A stretch of 64,000 nucleotides of DNA from Beijerinckia indica subsp. indica ATCC 9039. Its GTDB lineage: Bacteria; Pseudomonadota; Alphaproteobacteria; Rhizobiales; Beijerinckiaceae. The DNA lies in assembly GCF_000019845.1 (NCBI RefSeq), contig NC_010581.1, positions 2,671,501 through 2,735,500 of the forward strand. Reading direction: 5' to 3'. A model generated the notes under the pieces. That model saw nothing but the letters and a program-made list of their open reading frames with translations. It searched no databases and was not told where the DNA came from. Shown here in pieces: positions 8,713 to 19,592 of this stretch. The translations under genes and the position numbers were made by a program. The first letter of the stretch is position 1, and every line of letters starts with the position of its first letter.

Positions 8713-9300
8713 TTATTTCTCTTGGTCGGCCATACGCATCTTGATGATCTTGTCGGGATTGCTGACCGAGCCATTATTGCTGGACGATCCCTTCTTGATC
8801 TTGTCGACGACATCCATGCCGGACACGACCTGCCCTACGACTGTATATTGATTGTTGAGAAAATCGGCGTCCGCGAACGTGATGAAAAATTGCGAATTGC
8901 CGGAATTGGGATCTTGCGCCCTGGCCATGCCGACCGTGCCGCGCTTAAAGGGCGTTGAGGTGAATTCAGCCGGAACATTCGGCAAATCGGATTTGCCGGT
9001 GCCGGTGCCGGTCGGATCACCCGTCTGAGCCATGAAACCATCGATCACCCGATGGAAGACAATGCCGTCATAAAAGCCACGCCGCGTCAAAGTCTCGATC
9101 TGAGCAACGGTTTTCGGAGCGAGATCGGGCCGCAGCGCGATGGTGATGCGGCCATCCTTGGTGTCGAGATAGACCGTGTGATACGGATCTGGAGCCGCCG
9201 CCTTGGCAGCCGAGGCCATCTCACCAGCCATGCCGAGGACGGGCAAAGCGGCGAGCAGAAGACAAAACATCCGTCGTTGAAAAATGTTGGATTTTGACAT
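8713..9300 (-). CDS. ppiA: Exported peptidyl-prolyl cis-trans isomerase (cyclophilin)
   Basis: A 195-aa cyclophilin with a Sec signal peptide (about residues 1-32, hydrophobic MFCLLLAALPVLGMAG), so it is a periplasmic folding factor. The catalytic core has FHRVIDGFMAQTGDP, GTVGMARAQDPNSGNSQFFI and QYTVVGQVVSGMDVV. The start is ATG at 9300; the frame is open upstream to 9495 but that region overlaps coaD. It lies 25 bp after the coaD stop on the same strand, so coaD-ppiA is likely an operon. It is a paralogue of the cytosolic form at 3177-3632. Confidence 0.93.
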   Translation of the reverse strand: MSKSNIFQRRMFCLLLAALPVLGMAGEMASAAKAAAPDPYHTVYLDTKDGRITIALRPDLAPKTVAQIETLTRRGFYDGIVFHRVIDGFMAQTGDPTGTGTGKSDLPNVPAEFTSTPFKRGTVGMARAQDPNSGNSQFFITFADADFLNNQYTVVGQVVSGMDVVDKIKKGSSSNNGSVSNPDKIIKMRMADQEK

Positions 9301-9325
9301 TGACCTGAAGATCTCCTCGGCAGTT

Positions 9326-9829
9326 TCACGATGGAAGGCTGGTTTTCTGAGCAAGCGCCGCCGCGACGACGGGGGGTACAAAGGGCGAGGCATCGCCGCC
9401 CATAGTCGCAACCTGGCGGACCAAGGTCGCCGTAATATGACGCACGGCGGGTGCCGCGGGGAAGAAGATGGTCTGAATATCCGGAGCCATGACACGATTC
9501 ATCGATGCCATTTGCATTTCAAAATCGAGATCGCTGCCATCGCGCAGGCCCCGCACCAGGAGTTGGGCACCAGCCTCCCGCGCCGCCTCGACCGCGAGCC
9601 CCGAGAACAGGCGCACCGAAAGCTTGCAGGCATGGCTGGCAAACAGCGGTCCGCAGGCGGATTCGATCAGGGTGATACGCTCCTGCGCGGTGAACAACGG
9701 CGTCTTGCTCGGATTGACACCAATGGCGACAATCACTTCGTCACAAAGCACCGCCGCATTGCCAATGACATCCATATGACCAAGTGTTAGCGGATCGAAT
9801 GATCCCGTATAGAGCGCCACGAGACTCAT
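9326..9829 (-). CDS. coaD: Phosphopantetheine adenylyltransferase
   Basis: A 167-aa nucleotidyltransferase that makes dephospho-CoA from 4'-phosphopantetheine and ATP, the fourth step of CoA synthesis. The HxGH-type motif appears as [10 protein letters not shown] (residues 9-18). [19 protein letters not shown] and the C-terminal [11 protein letters not shown] region correspond to the conserved RG-R-D-D-E and ISSTxVR blocks. The length is normal. It is followed closely by the exported cyclophilin gene. Confidence 0.96.
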   Translation of the reverse strand: MSLVALYTGSFDPLTLGHMDVIGNAAVLCDEVIVAIGVNPSKTPLFTAQERITLIESACGPLFASHACKLSVRLFSGLAVEAAREAGAQLLVRGLRDGSDLDFEMQMASMNRVMAPDIQTIFFPAAPAVRHITATLVRQVATMGGDASPFVPPVVAAALAQKTSLPS

Positions 9830-9877
9830 ACGACATACTCACTGCTATCACGGCACGACAAGGCCAGACGGACGGCC

Positions 9878-10915
<1,038 letters not shown>

Positions 10916-10992
10916 TTACCTCTCCCCTGGTTTGCACGCATGCCGACACATGCCTTCAACAAGCCCAGCCTTGAATGATAAGGCCTGCTTGA

Positions 10993-11313
10993 TCAACCCT
11001 GTCTGTCAGGAGTCGTCACAGTCATACCATCGAGTTCGGGACGAACCTTGATCTGGCAGGACAGGCGGGAATTGGGCTGCACCTTATAGGCAAAATCCAG
11101 CATATCCTCTTCCTTCTCGGAAGGTTTACCGGTCTTTTCGAGAAAAGCCTCATCGACATAGACATGGCAGGTCGCGCAGGCACAGCCACCGCCGCATTCG
11201 GCGACGATCTCAGGAATACCGTTACGAATGGCGTTTTCCATGACGGTCGTGCCTTCTTCCGCCTCGACCGTGCGGTGCTGGCCAAATGAATCGATAAAGG
11301 TGATCTTGACCAT
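10993..11313 (-). CDS. [2Fe-2S] ferredoxin, adrenodoxin type
   Basis: A 106-aa soluble ferredoxin. The cluster ligands fit the adrenodoxin pattern C-x5-C-x2-C...C, with Cys40, Cys46, Cys49 and Cys86, in ECGGGCACATCHVYV and SRLSCQI; Cys44 is an extra cysteine. The MxxA motif before the cluster is ENAIRNGIPEIVAEC. In alphaproteobacteria such ferredoxins serve P450s, Rieske oxygenases or Fe-S assembly. The adjacent FNR-like gene is the likely electron donor. No hscAB/isc genes are nearby. Confidence 0.93.
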   Translation of the reverse strand: MVKITFIDSFGQHRTVEAEEGTTVMENAIRNGIPEIVAECGGGCACATCHVYVDEAFLEKTGKPSEKEEDMLDFAYKVQPNSRLSCQIKVRPELDGMTVTTPDRQG

Positions 11314-11670
11314 GGATAAATACGCTTTCTCAACAAACTAGCAGCGGGCAGTGAGCTCGCTTTCGCAGGGGGACAGCATCGCGGAAGGAACCCAACCATT
11401 CACCGGCAGGATTTAATGAAGTCGGCCCACGAAGGATAGGAAATTTTTACCGGCAGGCCGGGACCAACAAGGACCGAGCATCCCCTGAAAATCGCGTGAG
11501 TTGCAGAGAAAGCCGGAATTTTTAAAAAATTCCGGCCCGGCGAGACAGGAAGAGCGTGGGAGAAAGAGAGCAACCGCAGTGATAAAGCTGACAATCATTT
11601 CGCGCGAGGGAGAATTGCCGCGAATCTGAACGCGCCATCGGTTGGGCCAGTGCTTTCGATCAGAACAAAA
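11314..11670. other. Intergenic region with a perfect palindrome
   Basis: No gene was found between the ferredoxin start and the Hpt stop. It contains a 25-bp palindrome, described separately, and otherwise unremarkable sequence that should include the ferredoxin promoter. Confidence 0.45.
11512..11536 (-). terminator. Palindromic terminator candidate downstream of Hpt gene
   Basis: Perfect 12-bp arms (gccggaattttt/aaaaattccggc) flank a single central base, about 135 bp after the Hpt stop. On the minus strand the sequence continues TTTCTCTGC, so a weak T-tract follows. The A/T core could also make it an operator. Confidence 0.4.
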
Positions 11671-12075
11671 TCAGGAATGGGCGGCGGATTCGTCCAAAAC
11701 CTGATCGATCGCGGCAATGGTTGCAGTAAGGGTCTCAATCAGATGAGCCTTGGTGGCACGCGTATCGTCGCCCCCCTGCCCCATTTGTCCAAATCGGTCA
11801 GCCGTCTCCGCCACGGCCTCGGCGCCGACAGCAAGCGCCGCCCCTTTCAAGGCATGCGCCAAGGAACCAAGCGCCAGCCCCGAACGGTCATCAACCGTTC
11901 CAAGCGCGCGCAGAAATTGTTGAGCCTGTTTGCGAAACAGGAGCAGCAATTCCTGGTCAAGAGCTTCATCTCCCATCGTCTGCCTTGCGAGAAAAGCAAG
12001 ATCAAGAAGGGGTTTTTCCGCCTCGGCCCGATAGGCCTGCGGAGGAAGCGAAACAGATCTAGCACTCAAGACCAT
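11671..12075 (-). CDS. Histidine phosphotransfer (Hpt) domain protein
   Basis: A 134-aa stand-alone Hpt protein. The phosphoacceptor motif is SLAHALKGAALAVGA, with His74 in the H-x-L-K-G context of a four-helix-bundle Hpt domain. It starts at ATG 12075 with GGAG upstream; a TTG two codons earlier is the alternative. Hpt proteins relay phosphate between hybrid histidine kinases and response regulators, but neither partner is in the window. It is divergent from the giant polar-growth-like gene, separated by about 980 bp. Confidence 0.85.
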   Translation of the reverse strand: MVLSARSVSLPPQAYRAEAEKPLLDLAFLARQTMGDEALDQELLLLFRKQAQQFLRALGTVDDRSGLALGSLAHALKGAALAVGAEAVAETADRFGQMGQGGDDTRATKAHLIETLTATIAAIDQVLDESAAHS

Positions 12076-13058
12076 GCTCAAAACTCCATCATTACAGACC
12101 GCGATCGAACTCGCCGCAAGGCCGCAAACTCATTGGATATCATGCGTTCTCACGGGATCGCCTGAAGGCATATGCCTCGATAAAACCACTAAGGGCGTAA
12201 CGACCCTTTCCCACCTATCCGCGAGATCATTCGTTCCGAAAATTCGTTTTCCTCACTTGCGCCTGCCAGCGAAGCGCCCTCACCCTTCAGCCGCTAAAGC
12301 CTACGACAAACATATAGGAACGGTTCTCAAAAAATTCCCGCCGGGAAACCAAGCGAGACCTTATTTTTCATGATGTCCCAGCGTCATCTCCCCGTGCCTG
12401 CACGACGAGCCCATGATGGCTCCAAGATCCTAAATGGGCGGTGAATTCCGGGCGCTAAACGCGGATTTTCTGCACGTCCAAAAACCCGAGCTTGTGCTGA
12501 GCTGAACAAAAAGAAAAATCATCTTCAGAAGACGACAGGATCCAATCAAAAGAGACTCGGATTTATGTCTAATTGATTCTATTATGGTTATGGTCCCGTT
12601 AACGACGTTTTGCGAAGCCGTCTGCTCCCCGGTTTGAATCCGAAGAGGCTGATTGTAGAGTAGGATTTCATTAACGGTAATTGTGTCGAGAACCGCTTCG
12701 AAACATCCGATCTTTCGAAGGGAAATCCCGAAGGGTCATTTCGGCACGATTGAGACTGATCTTCGCTCGCCGCAAGGTTGGGGCAAGGCGAATCCTGCAT
12801 AATCGGCGGGATTTTGCGGCTGGCGATCAGAACCTAGTCGACGGGGTGGAGCCTCAAGGCTCTCACCTTCCGTTAAATTGGCCGTTTTCGCTACGAAAAA
12901 GGCCAGAAGTAGAGGGATAATCGCCCGAGGCCTGAAATTCAGCCTCAGGCGGCATCCACGAAAGCATTGGAAGCGTTACCGGAAAGCCGGTTCGACGCTC
13001 CGGCAGCTTGGCGTTCCCGTCGGCTTTGACCGACGACATTCTGATCGAAGGGGCAACC
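12076..13058. other. Long divergent intergenic region
   Basis: About 980 bp between the Hpt gene and the GPR-like gene with no supported CDS. The first half is AT-richer and should carry the promoters for both neighbours. Open frames at 12588-12800 (minus) and 12878-13285 (plus) have no ribosome-binding site or domain signal. No tRNA or convincing RNA fold was recognised. Confidence 0.45.
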
Positions 13059-16000
13059 ATGGCCAGTTCCAACAAGGCTCAAGATCCGGCGGCGGCGGCC
13101 CTGCTAGCGATCGAGGAAGCGTTGAACCTCGCCCATGGGGAGTCAAAAGGCGAGACCGATTCCCGTACCGAACCGAATTGGGCAGAGGCCAGTCGCACCG
13201 CTTCGGAAAATCCCGGCGCGAAAAAGGCGCGCAGGGTAGAATGGACCGAAGAGCAAAGGAACGCATCCCGTCTCCCTCTCGGTGACAATCGTCCCGCCAA
13301 AACTCCTGGGGTCAAGCTTCCCGAGCAAAAGACGCCTGTGGTGAAAACGCCAGCTGCCAAAGCGGCAACGGCTCCAACCATCCCCAATCCCCCTCGGATT
13401 ACGCCTTCGAGCCTACCCGCCAACGACGATCTACATGGCGCCGGCGAGGTTTTGCGCGCGCTCCAGGCCCAGACGAGCCGGACACCCACCATCCTCGCGG
13501 CGGTCGCCTCGCTGGTTTGGGTTGGGCTGATTGGCGCTTACCTTCTCCTCAATCGTGAGGCTTTGCTGGCCTCCTCAGTGAATTTGCTGCCGCAGGCGGC
13601 CTTGTTTCTCCTCGTCGCGGTGGCGCCGATCGTCTTCTTTTTCGTCGCCGCGACATTGACGCGACGCAGCCAGGAGATGCGCATCACGGCGCGGTCCATG
13701 ACGGATGTCGCCATGCGGCTCGCCGAGCCGGAAACCGTCGCCACCGAGCAGATGGTGACGCTGTCCCAAACAATTCGGCGTGAAATCGCTTCGATGGGCG
13801 ATGGTATCGAGCGGGCGCTCGCACGCGCCGGTGAACTCGAGACCTTGGTGCGTTCCGAGGTTTCCAATCTCGAACGATCCTATTCGGACAATGAACGCCG
13901 TATTCGCGCCCTGATCGATGAATTGGCGCATGAGCGCGAGGCGGTCATGGCCAATGCCGATCGCGTGCATAAGAGCCTGGCAAGCGCCCAGGAAACGCTC
14001 GCCCATGACATTGAAACCGCTTCGGGTCGATTTGCTGAAAGCACCAGCGAGGCCGCCAATCGCGTGACCTTGGCCTTGAGCGGCAAAGGCGAAGAAATCA
14101 AAACGGCCCTTGGTGCCGCGGGCGAAACGCTCATCACCCAATTGTCGGCGCGCGGCGCTGAACTCCTCGACCGGCTCACGGAAGCCGGCAGGGAAGCAAC
14201 CCAGCAGATTACGACCTCAAGTGAGGCGGTGTCGCAAGGGATCGCCGTGCAGCTCTCGGATCTCGATCAGCGTTTCAAGACGATCGGCGAAGTCTTTACC
14301 CAGGATCTCAGCACGCGCGGCAATGAACTCGCCACGCGGCTCGACACCACGGCGTCACAAATCACCGAAACGATCGCGGCGCGGGGCGAGACGCTTTCGG
14401 CGCGCCTCGCGGAAACCGGCGATCGTCTGAACGAAGTCGTGAGCGTTCAAGGCGAGGCCCTGCACGGCAATCTGATGGAAGTCAGCAATCAGATTGCCGA
14501 TCTCATCACCGAACGAACCGCCACGGCTCACGATTCCTTCGAGACCGCGACCCAACGGCTAGTCACGCTTTTCGATACGAATTATGCGCGGTTGCACGAC
14601 CAATTCGAGCAGGACGGCAATGATCTGCATCAGCGGTTCGCCGTGACCACGCAGGAAACCGCCACAGCGCTTTCTCGCCATACAGAGGCGCTGCAGGACC
14701 ATATTTCCACGACGATCAGCGAAAATCTTGACGCCCTCATGGGCCATTCGGAACAATTGCGCGAGCACATGCAGGTCTCCGCGCAGGAAATGCTCCAGTC
14801 CATCGGATTGCATGCCGAGACCTTGAACGAACATCTGTCCTCGATGTTCGGGACGACGTTCAGCGCTGTCGAAAACCATGGCGCGCATCTGGCCGAGCGG
14901 ATCGAAACCACGGCCGAGGAAACCTTGCGGACCTTGTTCGATCGCAGCGAAACCTTGCGGACCCATCTGGCCACGACGCTCGACGAGACCATGAGCGCCC
15001 TGACGAACCAGACGGAAGGTTTGCACGAACGTTTACTCACGACCGCGCAAGAAACGACACGTCTGCTCGGCGATCACGGCGAGGCGCAACAGCAACAACT
15101 CGCGGCGACCCTCGACAACACACTCAACGCCATCACCAGCCATTCCAGCTTGATGAGCGAACGGCTCGAGACCATCACCCAGGCGGCGGTTTCCGCTTTT
15201 TCAGGTCAGACCGAAACTCTGAATGCGCGGCTCGGCACGGCGCTCGACACACTGACGCACCAGTCTGAGGAACTCAACGATCGGCTGATCACGACATCGG
15301 ATCACATGGCGAAGGCACTCGACGGGCTCGAGACCCAAACGGGAGCTCTGCATGCGAAGCTTTCGACCTCGCTCGACGAGACCGTGACCGCACTGACACA
15401 ACACGCCGATCAGCTCAGCGCCAAGCTCGAAAATGGTCGCCACGATACTGTCTTGGCTCTTGAAATCCATGGCGAGGCTTTGCAAGCACGCTTGGCCGCG
15501 TCACTGGCCGAAACCTTTGCCGGATTCGATCAGCATTCTCGGCAACTCAGCGAAAACTTCGAGAGCAGTGCACGCCTGACGCTTGGGACCTTCGAGAATC
15601 AGACCCAAGCCTTGCATGATCATCTGACCACGATGCTGGCGGACACGTTCAGCGCTCTCGCCACCCATTCCGACAGCATGAGCAACCACCTGCTCGTGAC
15701 CGCGCAAGACAGCGCCGCAATTCTCTCGGATCAGACGCAAGCGCTGCAAAGCTATTTCGAGACGGCAGCGCATGACACGCTCGCGGCTTTCTCCCATCAC
15801 GCAGACGTTCTGCGCAACGATTTTACCGAGACGGCGAGCGAGGCGGTCAATGCCATCGCGACTCATGGCGGACGCATTAATGAAGCCTTGGCCGACCGTC
15901 TGATTGCCTTCGAGACAGGTTTTGTCGATCAGGGCGGCGCGGTCGCGGCCCGCGTGAGCGAACAAGCCGAACGTTTCACGGCGACCTTGACCGATCGCCT

Positions 16001-19000
16001 TGCCGCCATTGAGACAACCCTTGCAATCCAGGGCGGCAACATCAACGACAAGCTGGCCGTCCATACGAAGGAAGCCTCAGAGGCGGTCGCCTCGCAGGTC
16101 CAGATTTTCGAGACCCAGGCCATTGCCAAGGCTGCCGAGATTCAAGAAACCCTGAACACGCTTGTCGCACACATCGATCAAACGCTCGACGAGCGGACAC
16201 GGACGCTCAACGAGACGCTTTCGACGCAGGCTTTCGATCTCGCCAAAACCTTGAATGAAGGCGGTCACGACGTGCTGCAAGCCCTCGACGCGAAGGCTCA
16301 GGCCGTCAATGCCAGCCTGACCACGCAGACAGCGGCTCTCACTGAATTGCTGGAGACGAAGACCGAAGCCATCGATACAACCTTCGGGGCTCGCACCCGC
16401 GCGATTGCCGAAACGCTCGATGCACAGATCCACCATTTCGAGGGCGATATCCTCGGCCGGCTTGGCACCCTGTCCGAACAGATCGACGCCAGCGGCCGCA
16501 GCGTCACCGACACGCTTGCAACGCATGCCGCCTCGCTGGAACAGGCGATTGGCACGCATGTCGGCACCTTGAACGCAACGCTCGACGGCGAGACGGGCCA
16601 ATTACGGCAATTGTTCGAAGGACATGCGGAGGCGGTTCGCGGCGCAGTGGCCGAAGCCAATTCCACCTTCGACGCCAATAGCCAGCAGATCGCCGATACG
16701 CTCAAGGCCCATACCATAACGATGGAAGAGGCGATTCGCGCGCATGTCGAAGCCTTCAACGCCGCTCTCGATGGCGAGACGGGTCAGTTGCGGCAATTGT
16801 TCGACGGCCATGCGCAAGCCGTCCGTGGCGTCGTCGCCGAGGCCAGCACGGCCTTTGACGCGAATAGCCATCAGATCGCCAACACGCTCGAAACCCACGC
16901 CGCCAAGCTGGAGCAGGCCATCGGCGCCCATGTCGGCGCCCTCGACACCGCTCTCGACGGCGAGACAGGCCAATTGCGGCAATTGTTCGAGGGGCATGCC
17001 GAAACTGTTCGCGGCGCCATTGCCGAGGCGAGCACGTCCTTCGACGCCAATAGCCGGGCGGTCACGGATACGATCAACACCCATGCCGCGACGCTGGAAC
17101 AGGCAATCAGCGCACACGTCGATGCCTTCAACGCCGTCCTCAATGGTGAAGGTGGCCAATTGCACAAGATTCTCGAGGGCCGTGCTCTCGAAATCAAGGA
17201 AACGATGGCCCAGGCGATCGAAGATCTCGATACGACGCTGGCAGGACGCACCGGCGAAATTGGCCAGGTCCTTAACGGCCGCGTCAACGAGATCGGCATG
17301 ACGCTCGCCACCCGGCTGGGTGAATTCGAAAACACGTTCAGGGCCAAGAGCCAGGGCCTGCGCGAAATCGTGACGCTCTGCGCCAATGATCTGGCCGAAG
17401 TGTTTGACAAGAAAGCCGCCGATCTCGTCGCTCGGATCGAGGCGCGTAGCGAAACGATCACCCGTGACATGACAGGGATCGGCGATCATCTCGCCGCCGC
17501 TTTGACCGGGCGCGAGACGGTCTTGAGCGAATATTTCACGCAAAGGCAGAACGAATTCGCGCAAGCCGTGGACGATGCCTCAGCGCAATTGCGGACGACT
17601 CTCGACACTTACGCGGCCAATTTGCGCGAAGCGATGACGAACGGGATGAGCACATCGCTTGGGCTTCTCACGGAGACCGACCAGCAGGTGCGCGGCGAGT
17701 TGACCACGCTCCTCAACAGATTGTCGGAAGGCAGCCAGGTTCTGCGCGACATCAGCACAACCGCGCATGGCAATTTCGGCCTGGTAGAACGCTCCCTCGG
17801 CGATCGGCTCCAGGAATTCGGCGCCCTGCTGACCAATGTCACGCGGGAGGTCGCGACCCTCAAGGAAGCCGCCGGGACAACGCTCGGTGAAGCCGATGCT
17901 GTCACTGCTAAACTCGTGGAGCAGCATGACGCCCTGACGGCCTCGGCCGCCGCTTTCGCGCAATCACAAGAAACGCTTGATCAAATGCTCGCCGGTCGCA
18001 AGACGGCCCTCGAGACCTTGATCGGCAGTCTGGACGCGAAACGCACGACCTTCCTCGACTCCATGCAGACCTTCGCGACCACGGTAGAAAATGCCCTCCT
18101 CCAGGCTGAAACGCATGGCAATACGCTCACGGCTTCCCTGAACGAAGCAACGCAAATCAATGCCGAGACGATCACCAATCGCTACGGCGAATTGCGTGAA
18201 TTGATGAATGGCGAGCGGGCGCGCATGGCAGCCGCTTTGCGCGGGGCGTTCGAGGAAGCGGAATCGGAACTCGACCGGATCTTCGACCGAACCAAAAAGC
18301 AGTTCCAGGACGCGACTGGCGAGCTGCATTCCATGTCCAGCGAGATCCGTCAGGATCTCGAGGCGACGCGCGAGGATATGCGCCGCAGCGCGATCGAACT
18401 GCCGCGTGAAACCGCGGAACAGGCGGCAGCTCTGCGCAAGATCGTCAACGAAGAGGTCAAGGCCCTCGAAACCTTGACCAATATCGTTTCCCGCTCTGGT
18501 CGCGCTCTCGATATTTCCGAACCCGCTGCCGCGCGCGTCGCTGTCAGTGGCCTCTCCAATGCCCTGACGACCGTGGACCAGGCGGCAGATAAAGCGCTTG
18601 GTACGGATGGTGGCGCAGGGTCCCGATCCTCGGCCAGGAATGCTGCTCATCGCCTGGCTCCGCCGGCCTTGCCCGGATCGGGCTGGCTCTCCGATCTCCT
18701 GGCGCGCGCCTCCAACGAAGATGAAACATCGGCTTCGTCCCAAGCAGAACAAGCCACAGCCGTCGTGCCGAGCAAGCCACTCGACCCGCTCTTTTCAGAC
18801 ATCGCCAACATGATCGACCATCGTGCCCTGGTCGATGCCTGGGAGCGTTATCGCCAAGGCGATACGAAGGCCTTCGCGCATTCGATCTATAAGGGCGTGG
18901 GACAACAGACATTCGAGGCAATCCGTCGCCGTTATCGGGCCGATGCCGCCTTCCAGGCGACCATCAATCGCTCAGTCCAGGAGTTCGAGAAACATCTGGC

Positions 19001-19109
19001 GCAATTGAGCCGTGACGGACAGGGCGACAAACAGCAGCTCGCTTATCTTCTGTCGGACACAGGCAAGGTCCATACGATGCTTGCCCATGCAGCAGGCCGA
19101 TTGAACTAA
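13059..19109 (+). CDS. Giant membrane-anchored coiled-coil protein, Growth Pole Ring (GPR)/RgsE-like
   Basis: A 2016-aa protein with four parts. An acidic/proline-rich N-terminus (1-140) precedes two membrane helices (about 145-165 and 178-198). About 1,650 residues of amphipathic helical repeats follow, then a compact C-terminal domain (about 1907-2016). Residues 541-935 form 18 consecutive units, 17 of them exactly 22 residues long, as in apolipoproteins. Residues 1156-1341 form three 62-residue tandem repeats. This architecture matches Agrobacterium GPR (about 2,100 aa) and Sinorhizobium RgsE, which form a ring at the growth pole and are needed for polar growth. The start is ATG 13059, preceded by GAAGGGG; a TTG at 13008 also opens the frame. 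The orthology is inferred from architecture. Confidence 0.85.
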   Translation: MASSNKAQDPAAAALLAIEEALNLAHGESKGETDSRTEPNWAEASRTASENPGAKKARRVEWTEEQRNASRLPLGDNRPAKTPGVKLPEQKTPVVKTPAAKAATAPTIPNPPRITPSSLPANDDLHGAGEVLRALQAQTSRTPTILAAVASLVWVGLIGAYLLLNREALLASSVNLLPQAALFLLVAVAPIVFFFVAATLTRRSQEMRITARSMTDVAMRLAEPETVATEQMVTLSQTIRREIASMGDGIERALARAGELETLVRSEVSNLERSYSDNERRIRALIDELAHEREAVMANADRVHKSLASAQETLAHDIETASGRFAESTSEAANRVTLALSGKGEEIKTALGAAGETLITQLSARGAELLDRLTEAGREATQQITTSSEAVSQGIAVQLSDLDQRFKTIGEVFTQDLSTRGNELATRLDTTASQITETIAARGETLSARLAETGDRLNEVVSVQGEALHGNLMEVSNQIADLITERTATAHDSFETATQRLVTLFDTNYARLHDQFEQDGNDLHQRFAVTTQETATALSRHTEALQDHISTTISENLDALMGHSEQLREHMQVSAQEMLQSIGLHAETLNEHLSSMFGTTFSAVENHGAHLAERIETTAEETLRTLFDRSETLRTHLATTLDETMSALTNQTEGLHERLLTTAQETTRLLGDHGEAQQQQLAATLDNTLNAITSHSSLMSERLETITQAAVSAFSGQTETLNARLGTALDTLTHQSEELNDRLITTSDHMAKALDGLETQTGALHAKLSTSLDETVTALTQHADQLSAKLENGRHDTVLALEIHGEALQARLAASLAETFAGFDQHSRQLSENFESSARLTLGTFENQTQALHDHLTTMLADTFSALATHSDSMSNHLLVTAQDSAAILSDQTQALQSYFETAAHDTLAAFSHHADVLRNDFTETASEAVNAIATHGGRINEALADRLIAFETGFVDQGGAVAARVSEQAERFTATLTDRLAAIETTLAIQGGNINDKLAVHTKEASEAVASQVQIFETQAIAKAAEIQETLNTLVAHIDQTLDERTRTLNETLSTQAFDLAKTLNEGGHDVLQALDAKAQAVNASLTTQTAALTELLETKTEAIDTTFGARTRAIAETLDAQIHHFEGDILGRLGTLSEQIDASGRSVTDTLATHAASLEQAIGTHVGTLNATLDGETGQLRQLFEGHAEAVRGAVAEANSTFDANSQQIADTLKAHTITMEEAIRAHVEAFNAALDGETGQLRQLFDGHAQAVRGVVAEASTAFDANSHQIANTLETHAAKLEQAIGAHVGALDTALDGETGQLRQLFEGHAETVRGAIAEASTSFDANSRAVTDTINTHAATLEQAISAHVDAFNAVLNGEGGQLHKILEGRALEIKETMAQAIEDLDTTLAGRTGEIGQVLNGRVNEIGMTLATRLGEFENTFRAKSQGLREIVTLCANDLAEVFDKKAADLVARIEARSETITRDMTGIGDHLAAALTGRETVLSEYFTQRQNEFAQAVDDASAQLRTTLDTYAANLREAMTNGMSTSLGLLTETDQQVRGELTTLLNRLSEGSQVLRDISTTAHGNFGLVERSLGDRLQEFGALLTNVTREVATLKEAAGTTLGEADAVTAKLVEQHDALTASAAAFAQSQETLDQMLAGRKTALETLIGSLDAKRTTFLDSMQTFATTVENALLQAETHGNTLTASLNEATQINAETITNRYGELRELMNGERARMAAALRGAFEEAESELDRIFDRTKKQFQDATGELHSMSSEIRQDLEATREDMRRSAIELPRETAEQAAALRKIVNEEVKALETLTNIVSRSGRALDISEPAAARVAVSGLSNALTTVDQAADKALGTDGGAGSRSSARNAAHRLAPPALPGSGWLSDLLARASNEDETSASSQAEQATAVVPSKPLDPLFSDIANMIDHRALVDAWERYRQGDTKAFAHSIYKGVGQQTFEAIRRRYRADAAFQATINRSVQEFEKHLAQLSRDGQGDKQQLAYLLSDTGKVHTMLAHAAGRLN
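14679..15863 (+). repeat. Eighteen apolipoprotein-like 22-residue units (protein-level repeat)
   Basis: Units begin with H/Q/R-x-x-x-L and follow a pattern near H-[ST]-E-x-L-x-x-H-L-x-T-T-x-x-E-T-x-x-A-L. Examples are HTEALQDHISTT and QTEGLHERLLTT. Seventeen units are exactly 22 residues; one (at about residue 717) has 18, and a three-residue spacer follows the next. An 11/3-type periodicity is expected to give a long amphipathic helix. Confidence 0.9.
16524..17081 (+). repeat. Three 186-bp tandem repeats within the GPR-like gene
   Basis: Units at 16524-16709, 16710-16895 and 16896-17081 each encode 62 residues built as 22+22+18. The near-invariant core is DGETGQLRQLF[ED]GHA. A degenerate fourth unit continues to about 17200. 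DNA identity between units is clearly higher than elsewhere in the helical region, which indicates recent duplication. Confidence 0.9.
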
Positions 19110-19130
19110 TCCATCTCCTGGATGATATGC

Positions 19131-19173
19131 AAAAATCGAATGGCCGGAGCTGAGCTCCGGCCATTCGATTTTT
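19131..19173. terminator. 43-bp perfect palindromic bidirectional terminator
   Basis: Two 21-base arms, starting aaaaatcgaatggccggag, flank a single central G. The outer A5/T5 runs supply a T-tract on either strand. It lies between the stop of the GPR-like gene (plus) and the 3' end of rnpB (minus) and so can terminate both. Confidence 0.9.
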
Positions 19174-19179
19174 ATGAAT

Positions 19180-19586
19180 ACCAGTCGGCCTGTAAGCCGG
19201 GTTCTGTAAGGCAAGCGGCGAAACCGCTTGCGTGATGACCATTCCTCTAGGACGGCTGTTGCCAGCCGCCTCGAGCAACCAACCCGGGCGACAATCTGGA
19301 AACGGATTTGAGCGTCCCATCGAATGGGTTCGCTGCCTGTCGCCCCTATTCGGTCTTGCTCCCGGTGGGGCTTGCCGTGCCGCTCATGTCACCATAAGCG
19401 CGGTGCGCTCTTGCCGCACCCTTTCACCCTTACCTCCGCGGTCCTCGCCTTTCGGCTCGGTTGCGAGGCGGTTTCCTTTCTGTGGCGCTTTCCCTGAGGT
19501 CACCCTCGCCGGACATTATCCGGCACCGTGTTTCCATGGAGCCCGGACTTTCCTCCGCCTGAGCGGTGGCCATCCGGCCGACTGGC
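19180..19586 (-). ncRNA. rnpB: RNase P RNA (class A)
   Basis: On the minus strand the RNA opens GCCAGTCGGCC-GGATGGCC and closes GGCCGACTGG, pairing its two ends as helix P1. Hallmarks of bacterial class A RNase P RNA are present: GAGGAAAGTCCGGGCTCC near the 5' end, a CAGGGAAAG segment, and AGAACCCGGCTTACAGGCC near the 3' end. It is the catalytic RNA that matures tRNA 5' ends. Length is about 407 nt. Both promoter and terminator are visible. Confidence 0.96.
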
Positions 19587-19592
19587 AAGGTG

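Noticed and set aside
9301..9495. 65-residue N-terminal extension of the exported cyclophilin
   Set aside because: It would overlap coaD and place the signal peptide internally; ATG 9300 gives a proper Sec signal.
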